Part shown: positions 23,164 through 36,700 of the stretch, piece by piece
Numbering within the stretch: the stretch's first letter is position 1
Layout of the letters: every line of letters starts with the position of its first letter
Origin: Branchiostoma floridae
Taxonomy: Eukaryota; Chordata; Leptocardii; Amphioxiformes; Branchiostomatidae
Direction: 5' to 3'
Length of the DNA: 64,000 bases
Assembly: GCF_000003815.2 (NCBI RefSeq)
Contig: NC_049993.1
Location: 4,845,167 to 4,909,166, forward strand
Translations under genes and position numbers: made by a program
The notes under the pieces: model-generated
Database searches by the model: none
The model's input: only the letters and a program-made list of their open reading frames with translations
What the model was told of the DNA's origin: nothing

Positions 23164-23837
23164 TCAATTCTGCTTTGTTCTATATTATCAACCTTTTACT
23201 ACTTTGTACAAGTGTTTGTTTTTTTATACTGTTTTAAAGATAGAAGCTCTTAATAGAAATGTAAAGGGGGAGGTTACAAGGATGTCTATGCAAGCAAACT
23301 GTTTTTAGTGTTAGTGGGGACCATCTGACCATGTGATTGATAAATGATAGATGAATTACACAAATGCAAAGAATAAATCAAAGCTTTATTTTGAAAACAT
23401 TCAAGTTTGAATGGTGAATTACTTCTTGCAAGATTTGTCAAAGCTTTTTTGGGTTCAAACAGCTCAAGCACTAGTAGCTTCAATATCATTGACAACATTG
23501 CACATGTACTAGTACTTGTTGGATGTCCATCACTCTTTAACTAGTACTTACTTCATAGCTAAAGAACTATCTGTCAACATGTGTTTATCACACGTAACGA
23601 CATATCTTTGTATGTGTACAGGGTACAGTCTTTTCACAGAGAAAGTGAAGAAAGATTCACCAAGGCCATGACATGGCTTATCATGGGTCATACATCTTCA
23701 AGAGTTTCTCAACTTCATCCATGGTGTAAACTGCAACACATTTCTTAATATGTCTTCTGGTTTTCAAGCTCTTGCACAAACAGTGGCATGGTAAAGATTG
23801 CACTGAATGTCACCTAATACCTACCACTATTGAGTAA
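23164..23837. other. 3' flank of the HAD gene
   Basis: Non-coding. The opposite strand has AATAAAG-type words near 23370; no exon recognised. Confidence 0.35.
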
Positions 23838-24297
23838 GGCCACGTTGATTTGATTATATGGATGACATCCGCGCTCGCACCAATTTTCGGCCATTTCCCA
23901 AAAAAAAAAAGTTTTCGACCACACAATAAATTGTGCAAAGCAGCTGTAAAATGAGCACAAATATTCCGTAGATTGAAAAAAAGTATCAGAAAACAGATAA
24001 CTAATGCCATATATAGAATGCCAAAATGAATCTAAAGTCAAAGAATAAGATGTGAAAGGACGGAAAGAAAAAAAATCTATTGTTGGTTGGGGGAGGTACC
24101 AGTACAGAAAATTCAGCTCCAGAGGATCATGGTATACATACTATGTGTGTTTTGTCCTATGTTCAACCTTCCTGGCCACTTTGATTTCATACTGAAGGCA
24201 ACTTTTTTTTTTGGCCAAACTTTTTTTTTATTCGCTCGCTCGCATCAGTTTTGGAGTTCCCGGAGGATGTCATCCATATAATCAAATCAACATGGCC
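23838..24297. repeat. MITE with GGCCA...TGGCC ends and TAA duplication
   Basis: Inverted ends GGCCACGTTGATTTGATTAT and ATAATCAAATCAACATGGCC, extending through ATGGATGACATCC, with TAA at 23835-23837 and 24298-24300. PIF/Harbinger-like. Confidence 0.85.
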
Positions 24298-24701
24298 TAA
24301 TTTGATATTAATGACTGTATAGACTCTGACTACTGTGATATAGTTGAAGCCATACACAAGTTGTACTTTGTCAGACCTATAGACAGAGTTTAAGTGATGT
24401 CACTTGTTTTTACATAAGTACTGTACTTACTGTCCAGGCCGTCATTTGTTGTCCAAAACTTTTACATCAAACCTAAACAAGCGACCTTGATAGCTCAATC
24501 AAATTCATATAACTTCACATTTATATCATGCTAAAGCAGCACTTATATACATACTGTAAAGCTTTTTCCTCAATTTTGATTTTTTTTTTTCTGGGCTAGT
24601 TTCGGACGTGTTGTTCCACAAACTGGCATGCACAAAATTTTCAGATCATTGACTTTGACTTGATAGGCTTGACAGATCCAAACATCGACAACTTTTCAGT
24701 G

Positions 24702-27700
24702 TCAGAGCTTAGTCAACAAAACTGACACCAGACATGCAATGAGAAGAAGCGCGGTGGGCACGTGATTGTCACGTGAGCCGCTGACGTCAGGAGCCTTTAA
24801 CAGGTTGCCGTATTTGTCCAGGAGGTGAAGAGCCACGCCATTGGTCCATCCGTAACCGTCCTGAAACAAACAGTTATTTACGACTTTTCATAAACATTTT
24901 TATGTTGTCCAGCATTATGATAATCTTAATTTCACATTGTAAACTGCTGATGACTTTAAGTGTGTGTGCAGAGAATGCTGAAAGAATGAAAGTCACCTTC
25001 AGTATTGAAGTTTAGTTGGAAGCAAATGAACAAGAGCTATTTTTATGTGTTGACCAGTGTTTGAGTTTTGACTCTGTACTAGTTGACATGATGCATGTAT
25101 TTGACAGCTATTTACATTGTTTGAGAAGCACGTGTACCTTAGCCTGGTTTCCAGCCGTATTATAGCTGCCGAGTTTCTTCTGTCCTCATTATAGCTCCCG
25201 AGTCTCTTCTGTCCTCAAATGCTTATTTGCAGAGAGGACAGAAGAGACTTGTGAGCTATTAATATGACAGGATACCAGGCTACATGTACCTACTTCTGCT
25301 CAGGCTTACCTTAACTTCCTCATCACTGTTGCGTGGGCGTCGGCGAGTGATCACGTTGTACTGAGGAAGGAAGCAGAGGTATATAGTTTCCTTAGAATCT
25401 AAATTAGATACTGAAACAATGGTTGATAAAACATTACATTGCCTCAATAACGGTTGGTAAATTTTATCACCTGGATTGCATTATCAGGTGTTCCTTTATA
25501 GGTTTGAGTTGAACCTCAAGAACAATCTCAGACACAGCAAAGTCTTTGTGGTTGCTGTGATTGAATGATTGAGTAGGAGTGAGAGGATGAATATCAAGAT
25601 AGGTTTATGAAGGTTAGACATCCAGGTAAACAATATTCCAATACGAGTGGATCAACAATCCCAACCCTAAACTAGAAAGGAGAACTTAGCATAGAACTCT
25701 CCAGCTTTGCCTCACAAAGAAAACAGTAACTTTTACTATGGTACTGTCTTACCATAGGAACCTATAACCAATGGAGAATCGGTATCCAAATGCTTACTTC
25801 AGTATGCTAAAGGTTAAGGACTAAGTGAATCTCCACAGTCAACTTTGAAAGCCCAAGTTTCCTCTGCTATGCATCTTTGATATTAGGAAACTTACGGTGT
25901 CCCACATGGCGCCCGTGTGCACCCAGTCCCTGTAGTTAGACTCCAGCCACTTGCGGGTCAGGTTTAGGGCCGCGTTCTTGGCCTCCGTCAGCTGGCTGAC
26001 CGACAGGGCTTCGATCAGAACAAAGTGGTTCGGTGCGGTGCCGTACGGATAGTCCCAGGCCTGGCCGCTCTCCTGTAGCGAGGCTGGTACACCCCCAGTG
26101 TAGTTCAGCACATCTGTGTATTGCTGAAATATTGGGATACAGAAATAGATATTTCAGGTGTGACAATATCCTGTATACAATGTTTACAGTCACAAGACTG
26201 TGCCACATTTGTAGTGCCTACACCAGTGGGGTAAAAGGGCTCCTTCAATCCATCAGTATGACAATACAGTAAGGTGCATATATACTCCATATCATATGTG
26301 TAATTTGATGGCTCCTTACTAGATTTGAGATTTAAGTCATCATCGCAGTGCGATGGACATCCAACAACAAAGATTTGAGCACATTGGTGTACAAGTCTGT
26401 GTCCGACTGACCAGTTCGATTTCCTTTGTCCAGTTCTTTATTAACCAATCGTAAAGACTGCAGAATCATTTTACGTATCAGAAGACATTCTAAACCATAT
26501 AGAAACAGGAACAAGACAGACTGAATATAGGCATAAAGAGGAGAGAACATTGGTAACTTGGAATAAAGATCACATCCACTGGCTACAACATCATTTGATG
26601 TTCACTATCCACCTAGGATCTGCTGATCTACAACAGCATGGTACTTCATGGGCAAACATCATGTGCTGTAGTTACAACCATGTTGTCACAACTTCCTTAC
26701 TTGTAGTCTACAACTGGACTTCTACAAAATTTAAGAAGATTTATGAACCCCAAACTTGTTGGGCATTAAAGTACCTACCTTCAGATAGCTGAGGACCCTA
26801 GCTTCAACATTAGCATCTCCCATGCCGTTGCCATAGCACTTCGCCCACAGAGGCCATATGTTAGAGACATAGAACCTGTGGGAAAGACATGATAACTTAC
26901 AGATGCTATCCTGATATCTTTACATGTTTTCTTTTTCTTTGTTACTCAAGCACAGTATTCCATGCACTACTTCTCATTTCAGATATTAATCGAATTTAGA
27001 TTTGTCAACTGCTCTTGTCACCCATTGGTTTATCTTAACATGGAGCAGATAGACACCTAGGCACACATGCTTCCTGGATATCTTTCTCCCAGTGTAATAG
27101 AGCGGTCCAACTCAAGGTAGGAACCATTTTTAAACATCTTGATGAGTTGATAGTCCAAGACTGAACAGATCATGACTTTTTGTTCTCTTTTCTTTTGTTC
27201 TTTTTTGTTTGTTTCGTTTCATTGTTGTTATTTATTGTTGTTGTTGTTGTTTGTTCTGACCTGTCCCTCCTCCCTTCAGCCTGTAAGTCATAGTCGAACC
27301 ACGCCCCTCTCCTCTCGCTCCACAGCACCTTATCCATGGCCACGCGCCTGCGCGCTGCGGCGTTGTTGTAGTACCCCGCCTTCCTGCGATCACCTGGGAA
27401 CGTATTCATGATTTTTAAAGAATAGAAACATTGCAAGTTTTGAATTGGTTACAGTTTGACAGAGGAGTCACACTAACGTTTACTGAGCAAGGAAAATGTG
27501 CCATTTTTTTGTTCTGAATGTCTAAGTCAAAATTGTAACCTAAAACCATTCAAGACAACGTTACTGTAACTAATGCACGATAAAAATATAGCAACAATGA
27601 CACACTGGATCATAGAAGTTATTTTCCCCATTCTCTTGTGATGTACGTGTAGATTCCCTTTTCAGCACCAAGGACAGGTCCACAATGCTCACGCCATGTT

Positions 27701-30700
27701 TCAGATAAACGCTTTCCTCGAAGACAAGTAACGCCAATTCCATTCTAAAATGTTAGTGCCCTTCTTTCTACCGACTTTCCTGTCTATTGTCTATTTTCCG
27801 TCAATAAATCTTCGTCGCTTCAACAGTACTCTAAGAGTAAATAGTGTCACCTGCTCTTTGGTAGATGCGAGACAAGGCCACCTCGTTGAGACACATCATG
27901 GCGTTTAGATCCACGGGCACGATGTTACGGGTCCGGATACTGGCTAGCGTGCGAGCCTGCGGGCCCACGTCAGCCAACCACCGGGAGGAAAACTCCCAAC
28001 CCGACTCCACTGCCGTGGCCACGTGGGAGTGGAAGTCAGCCGGGTCCGCACCTAGGAGAAATACATTGCTCAATAACGCCATCTAGCGAAACTTATCAGT
28101 ACTGCAGAAATGGTCACTTGTTAGTACAGTTGATGATCTTTCACGTTACTTAATGTTACGTAATGTTACTGTTCTATGATAATCATAAATCGTCTTTCAG
28201 ATGAATGTTTGCTTTCTGGTACCAGTGCGTATAAACGGGTTTGAAACTTTAAACTTTGATATAGTTGTATTGAACCGTCACCGTGATGACATTGTCAATG
28301 TCATTGAAGAGTAGTAGAAAGAAAGTGCAAAGTTGACATAAAGACTTACCACGTTGGAGAGATCTTGCTGTTCGCTCGTCTAAGCGCCAAGCCTCTGGCC
28401 TGAATACAACAAATACAGTTGCTGAATGAAATGGAGCTTTCATTTTCTAGACTCCACGAAGCGTCAAACTATATGTACTTTCAAATCGATCAGCGTAAGG
28501 ACCGCAAGGGGGCGTGATGTCACACACGTTTTTACCTTGATTGTCCCACCAGGACGTGATAACGGTTGAGGGTGTGCATGGAGCCGTCACTTCCCCGGAT
28601 GTCAACAGTTCGGTTGTTCATCCAGAAGTCGTACTCCTGGGCGGGAGAAAAAAAACATCAACACAACGTCAGGTCAGGTCAGAGCTTCAAACGCGTTGCT
28701 TCAAAACAACAGAATTGCTCAAAATCTTGAATGTCCAGTCATGGAAAACCCTTAATTATTCGGCTGATGTATAAGAAGAAGTTGAAAGTCAAACGCGCAC
28801 ATGGCGTAAGAAGGGGTGAAAAGGGTGATAACTTCAATAATAAAAGATCTACACCGAATTGCATACGATGCAATGTTATACTTTCTTAGAATTATAGAAC
28901 TGAAACATTGGAGATTTCGCTTATGATATTTAGCATCAGCTCACCCTTTCCAGGGTAGGAAGGAGGCTTCTGATCAAAGTGATGTCGTTGGAGTGTTCAA
29001 GATACTCCAACACGGTAGGGATGAGAAGAGGCGGTCCGCTGCGCTTACTTTGATACACCCTCCCCCCTCCGGGAACGTAACCGAACCTGGGGAAAGGGAA
29101 TAGTTTATTTGAAGAAAAACATGCACATTTCATTTGCGTTACACTTTCAATTTTTGGACTACTTTTCCGATGTTGCCTAACTTGTAACAGAGAGCCTAGA
29201 CTGTTTACATAAGGAACGAAAGCAAACGAAGGCAATGATAATTTAGAATTATTTGTAACACGGGACATGATATAAAAGTCTTTTAATGTGTATGAGATGA
29301 ACAACACCTTTGGACCATTTCTGCGAAATTCTCAAGTATCCCCTGCACTGTCTCCAGCATGTTGGACAGCAGTAGCCCACGAACCGTCCAGTACGTGTCC
29401 CTGGACGACAAGAAATGAGGAATGCAAATAAACTGCATTATAAGCAGCATGACCGGAAAACCTAGAAGTATTTTCCAGTCAATACTGCTAACGTTAACGT
29501 TAAGGTTAACGGTGTAACTTGACACTTCTTACATTTCTTAGATTTCGTTTTATCAAACGCATGAAGATGTCGCCTGTAAGGAGTTTAAAACATCTGCTAT
29601 AGAGGAACGCCACTGATGGCCACCAGTTCTACCATTCAAAATGTTTTCTCGTTAATGTTCTCATTATAAAGCATTGTAAACTTGCTCATGAGTCCACGGG
29701 GGGCGCAATCAAAGGTTGGAACAGCCATTGTGCCGTACCGTAGTGTTTCTCGGGAACGAGGCCATCCTCTGTTTAGCATGGTTACGGACGATTCCATATG
29801 ATCTTTCAATGCGGGGCCCGATTTCTTGTTATAGTCTTTAGGCAATTAAACTAAGACTGGGTGTAATTAGAGCAATTGAAACACCATTTTCGATAATAAA
29901 ATCAAAGTACTGTATACTTCAATTGCACGAAATGCATCGTTTCTTTGCCAACACATTCACTTCCCCGTTGCTATGAAACGTTGCTATGAAGTCCAAATGG
30001 AACGTCCCCATTGTCCCCAATACGATTTGCAACTTTTTGCATTTTCAGTCACGAAAATGGCTTCTCTTACAGTTAGCACCTATGCTGAGAAAAATGGAAA
30101 GAATTATATGGAAGATCGCCATTTCATGTTCAAGGTAAGGGTACAGTGGATGTTCCTGCCGTTTTATCCGGAGTCGTTTTGCCAACTAAAAAAGTTACGT
30201 CCGATTGTTGTGGGTACATTCATGAGGGGTTGAAAAGATGGATTCTGGCTGCAACTAACGTTACCATTTTTGTTTCCCGTCTTGTATTAACTGTGTAAAA
30301 GACCCAGCAATATTTTACCACATAGTCCTTTGGTATCCTACCTTTCTCGTTGATAGTTTCTGCGTTAGGTTACACAATGTTATAGCATAATAAGTGCTTC
30401 ACAACCCAGTTGTTTCTCGTGAAGACAGTATAATGCTCACCTCCATTTTGGAACTTGTTTTATTAATAGTGCAGAAAAATCACTGTCATCTGCGTGTTGG
30501 AGCTTCATAGTCTTGCTTGAACATTCGTTTGACACCTTACTAAACTTAGAAATATTCAGTAGAGTTGTTGTTATTGTTGCAAACCACGTTTTATTGGTGT
30601 ATAGTGTCACTGAAGTAAAATAAAACTTCAACACTTGTGTTTGTTGAAGTTGAGATGTGGGGTGGGTTTTCGGTTTCAACTGGTTCGTTCGGCCCTGGAA

Positions 30701-33700
30701 ACTAACGGTTTCAGAAACTTTGAGATTGAAGTTTGATCCGTTTTTTCTCTGAAATGTTGGGCATTAAAGGAATATTTGTTAGCAAATATTTGCCGTGGAT
30801 TTTTGCCCACAACAGCATCGAAATGGCGTCTTTGTGGCGGGCGTGTGTGACGGACACGGTGGCGAATTCTGCTCGGATTTCGTCGCCCGGGACCTCCCCG
30901 AAAACCTCTCGGCTGAGATGGACTACCACACCGACCACGAGACCGCCCTGAGACGGGCCATCCGCGAGACAGACCGGGACTTGTGTACCCGTCTGACCGG
31001 GAGATGGAAGAAGGCAGGGACTACGGCAGTGATCTGCATGATCACGGACTCGGAGGTCATCGCTGGCTGGGTTGGCGACTCTCAAGCCGTCCTAGTCCGA
31101 CCCAACACCCAGGGCATTCCTCTAGTCACCGTGCACAGGTAGGGTTCGCTCGCTGTCTTTTTTGTTTTTAGAAATTTACTACATATAAATTATGATTGTT
31201 GTTTTAATGTAAATCGGAATTTTCATTGTTTTATCCTCCTTATTTGGTGCTGATTATATGGTAGAAATAATTTCGATCCAGGCAGTTACTTATTCCAAGA
31301 ATCTCACGGTAAAATGGATGTTCTCAGTTCAAACTTCGAACTTGACAAACATTGTTAGTGCATCTAGTTTGTAAACGTGTATTCTACGTCTTGCGACAAT
31401 GGAATTATTCTATTGCAATGTTCATTTCTCAGACTCCAACAACTGCATGACATGTTTTTACAATTGAGTGAGTCTGTATTTATCAGATGTAATTTTTGAA
31501 ATATGTTGCATCATTCCAGTTTTCTAGAGTTACTTTGTCAGTTGTTGACTGCTGTAACTATCAATGATGTTGTCATACATGTATCACTTATGTATCGGAT
31601 GAGTCTACTTATTTTTTTTTTTTGCTAAAAGTTCCAAGGGAGGTTTACACATAGTAGACTTCAGAATGTTTTCATAACTTGCTATTAAGTCAGACTTAAG
31701 ATGTTATTGTTATTCACGTTGCCAGTGCTGCCTTGAAAAATGTCTCAGGTTTACGTAAGGAAGCTTTTGAAAACTGTAACTTTTACAAGTTATCAAGCAT
31801 AGTTGTGTTTTAGCAAAATCTTTTTTCTCTTACGTCAAAAGTGCCTTGAATTAACTTAATCTTTTTCAGTTAAGATTTAGGTCAAGAAATGTTTAACAAT
31901 CTTTGTTGTTCAAAGTTATCAAGTAGAGTGTACTGTTGTGTTTTGGCAAAATCTCTTTCTCCAATGCCAATAACGATGCAGGATCAGTCTGTTTTAAGTT
32001 TGGTTAAGAAACTTTTAAAACTCTTGCCAGTTCAAAGTTCTCAAGCAGAATGATGTTTTGCCAAATCTTATTTTCTCTTTCTTCAATGTTATCTTTGTCA
32101 ATGCTGCTCTTAGGCCACACCAATTTAATGTCTTGGTTCACGGATTCGCTCGCTCCTATTTTTTGGAAAACAAAATAAAAATAAAAATTACCACACAGCA
32201 AATTTTCACCATTAATGAAACCATTCACCAACTTTCTGGTGTAGCAAACATAAAAGCTGACACTACTTTTGTAATTTTCAACGAACAGGTGCTGTTACTG
32301 TACAGTAATAGTGTTTTTGTACTTTTTTCAAGCTGAAAACTTTTTACTCTTTATGTTTTGGATTAGCCGTTACCTTTACCCCAACCATTTTACAATTTTT
32401 ATTTTTATTTTTATTTCGCCCTCTCGCTCCATATTTTTTATGAAAAAATCCGTGAACCAAGAAATTAAATTGGTGTGGCCTTAGGAAAGTGAGCCTGTTA
32501 CTGTTAGATTTAAGGTTTACTTAAATAAGCTTTTGAAAGCCTGTGCTGTTTTAAAGTTCTTTGGTGTAGTTATGTTTTGGCAAAATCTATTGTTGCCAGT
32601 GCTGCCTTGAAAAAAGTCAGTCCCAAAGTTTAGGTGTGGAATTTTTGAAAGCGGCTTTTATACCCCCCTCACATTAGGCGCGATTCAATCGGACGACGAG
32701 TCTGCGAGCTCTAATTTACGAGGAGGCATGACCCTGATGCCGACGAAGAACTGGCAGAGTTCCGCCTTCCCGTCAGGGCTGAGTATGAGGCGAACATTTG
32801 GCGTGGCGATATCGCATGTGATAGCTTTCCGAAAGCTTGCGTGAGGTTTAAGAGCCAGATCATCGGGTTCCCTACATGAACGCTGGGGAATGAAAAGATT
32901 TCCACAGTCACCGAACGCTCCTACCGAAAAGCAAATATTGCCCCTCGCATACCCAGTCCGTGGCTCCATTGACTTAAGGAGGGCCGGATAGATTCTGAAT
33001 CCACATCAAAAAGNNNNNNNNNNNNNNNNNNNNNNNNNNNNNNNNNNNNNNNNNNNNNNNNNNNNNNNNNNNNNNNNNNNNNNNNNNNNNNNNNNNNNNN
33101 NNNNNNNNNNNNNCATCAGGGTCATGCCTCCTCGTAATTTAGAGCTCGCAGACTCGTCGTCCGATCGAATCGCGCCTAATGTGAGGGGGGTATTAGCCCT
33201 AAAGTTTGTGTTTTCTCATTCTTCAAATAGACACCCTTCACGAAGATTATTAAGACTATCAAAAATAACAAAAACTTACTGCAGGCCAACAGCAAGTACT
33301 GATCATTGTAAACCATGAACTTGTAAGCAATAGATGGTACAGTTTGAGGAGGATTTTCAGTAGATTCAAGACAGACCTAGCAGCAAGAAAATCAAAAGAG
33401 CAGCATTCTTACATCGGATTCATATGCAGATTCTATTAATTTTAGGTTTAGGTTAATAAATTTTTGAAGCTCTTCCTCTTTCGAAGCCCTCAGGGAGAGT
33501 TATGTCTTATAAGTTATGATTATTTATTGTCATGATTTATGATTATTATTGATTATTTAGCTGGTGTGTTACGCCGAATGGCGGTTATACCGGCTATATA
33601 GATACAGCTACAGATACAGATTATTGGTATATGTTACACACAGATGTGCCTGTGAGAAAGAGAGACAGCGTATCAAGCAGGCAGGAGGAACGGTCACTTG

Positions 33701-36700
33701 TTACAAGGGAAAGTTTCGTCTGAACGGAGCTCTGAGTGTATCACGATCCCTGGGAGACACAGAGTACAGAGTGAGTAGTCAGCTTGTGTCTCTCGTTTAT
33801 GTCAGAATTAGGGCTGGGTATCGGTACAGCGTACCGGTACAAAACCGTTTTTTCTTATTGGACCGGTCCAGAAAAACCGGACCTGAAAAAATTAGGTGAC
33901 TGGATGTTGGACCGATTAGAAAATTAACAGATTATTTCATAAGGCATTCACACGTTTTGGCACTTGCAGGTGGAAGAAAATAACAAGAGTGAAGTAGAGT
34001 AGAGTTTATAGTAATTTCTACCAAGTTTTACAGCCAATCGTACAGGTGCAGTTAGCGTTGTAGGATTTTAAAATGGCAGTGTAAGTCTAATACTCCACCA
34101 AACAGGTTTCTTTGTAGTGAAATGGACCATTGGTATGAGTCAATACTGCATCAGGTCCAGGTTCAGGTCCGGACCTGGACCTGATCCTTTGGACCTGAAC
34201 TGGACCTGGACCTGAATTTTCTGTACCGGTACCCAGCCCTAGTCAGAATGATTTTTTAAAAGTTCTGAAAGTTCATAGTGTGAGATTTTATTCTAGTATA
34301 ACTGATGACATGATTGGAACCTTATCATAATAGTTGCCTAATGTCATGATACAAATGTATTTTTCTTTAGTGAGATCTTTAGGTAAATGTAAAAGATACA
34401 GCGGCGATCGCGTTATAGTTAACACCCGTCAGCGTCAGTGACGCGTCAGAAATCGTCAGTGACGCGTCAGAAATCGTCAGTGACTGGTCAGAAACCGTCA
34501 GACATCGTCAGACGCCCGTCAGAATTCGTCAGAGTCAAACGCTGACCAGTCAGCGTCAGCGTTAATGATATGTATGAGATGGGGTCAGGTTTCATGTTTA
34601 TTTTGTACCCCGACAAGACAATAGCAATTTTGTCACCTCCTAGTGTGCGAGTTTTCGTTGCGATGTTGCGGCAGGTCGTTGACCCCCGAAATAGGCAGCT
34701 TACGTGGATATACCACGCTTCTGGGAGGGGAAAGTTGTTAACTTAATAATTGCTCTTCTGAACAGCTTAAATACACACACAAACCTAAAAGGGGTTGGCA
34801 ATGATTAGAGTATGAGTCATTCTCGTTGAAGATTAATTGCTAAAAAAAATTCAGTGTTGTCTTCTCGAGCCGACTGTGGCCATATTGTTTAAATTTATCA
34901 CGTTGTTATTTGGGCTCTAACCGCTCGACCGATCTGAGACTGGGAGGGACTTATATACGGACTTTCAGTGCTTTAGCGACTCATTTCTTAGATCGTTATT
35001 TTCTACGGGTTTCATTTGATGAATGTAAGAAAATGGCATCGTGGTCAATAATGACACCGGGGAAATCGTCTGACACGGCCGGGTACAATCGACATTTTTG
35101 ATCATGCGAAATTTCCAGGTACGGGTGAAGAAAAGCCGGCCTGAGAAACCAATTGTTATATTCTTTAGCAGATAAATGACAGATTTTATCGAGATCGATT
35201 CTTGTCTTGCACTTGTCGGCAAATACCGATATTTTTTGTATTGCTTCAAAAACTCACACATCGACGGGAAACACGTGTAGTTTCCAATTTCCCGAGCCGA
35301 AACAGTCCGTGCGATTAGAAAAACCGCTCACAAAACTGCGATCTACGTAGTAGCTAAGTGAATACTCGTATATGATTGTAACGCAGTTTGAAAAGCTAGC
35401 AATGATATCCGATGTTACAAAACTGTGTCAGCGTTTTTATGTATCCACGGAACAAAGAAAAATACTGCAAAATGTAAAGCACAGCGCATGCTAAAAAAGA
35501 TGTTGGACCCGAACGTACCTTGCTGTACGTGTAAACAAACATGAATGCTAGCGGTACAACTTCTCTGCGGGTTCAAACTGCGATTGATTAAGCCGAAGAT
35601 TTAACTAAAATTTGTGCACTGTAACAAAAATAGCGAGAACAGTTTGGGATCTGAATGAAACTGAACTATAGATTATACGATTTGATACATCGGCTTCTGA
35701 TCGCGCGCGAAACAGCAGCTCCGAGGACGGCCACTACAAATGTACACTCTCCCACGATGCGCGATCATGATTGACAGATCGCGGTTGTTTGAAGATCGTG
35801 CCGCCCGCGCCGGCCTGTCTGAAACTTTGCAGGACGCAAATTCAATCATTTTTGACAGCCAACCAGCAAAGAGGAAAACTGACAGCAAAAATAACTTGAT
35901 ATTTGTCTATAAATGAGGTTCTGTCGCCGGCGTTCGAAGAACCCCGAAACATGGCTCGCAAAAAATAAACGAAAGACTTGCAGTTCGAAATCTAATACCG
36001 GTAAGACCAAGGAGGTTACTTGCTAACTTGGTAAGACGGAAAATTTGTGGCAACCAGGAACCGGGATAAATCTAAAAGAGGGAAGGGCCCATGCAGAAAT
36101 AAATGTTTTGTCCATCAGACGTGCCTGTCGAAACATTGAATGAGCCAACTGTCTCTTTCTGTCAAATTTATGCATGGTCAACATATCCGATGCTTTATTT
36201 AGTACATTACTTGTGCTCGCAATTATGAGGGTAACGAATTTCTGTTTAGGCTCTGGAAACTACAAGGGCGTGTTTCCCGTCGGCGTGCGAGTTTTCGCAG
36301 GTGATTACAGGGGATTGTTGTAAACAAAACAAAACATTATCGTGTTTGGCGATAAGTGGAAGACAAGAATTGATCCGGTAAAATCTCTTGTTATTAATTA
36401 ATGTTTTGAGTAGAGTTACTACTATATGGTTCCTCAAGGCGGTTTTATTAAATCCTTAGAATTTTTGAGTCCATGGCAAACGTGTACAATCATCATCATC
36501 TGTGTACAATACATTTTACCGCCATGGTAAAGATCACCGCAATTACGATAAGTTGATTATTAATTAGACATCATTAGCTACTTTTGTAGGCTAGGAATTT
36601 AGGTTTTCGTCCGCCGGCTTTTTCCTGGAAACACTGCTGCTCGTACCGTCAAGGGCGCAACTCAGCATGAAGACCTACCTGTTCCTGAGGGAGCTCTTGG

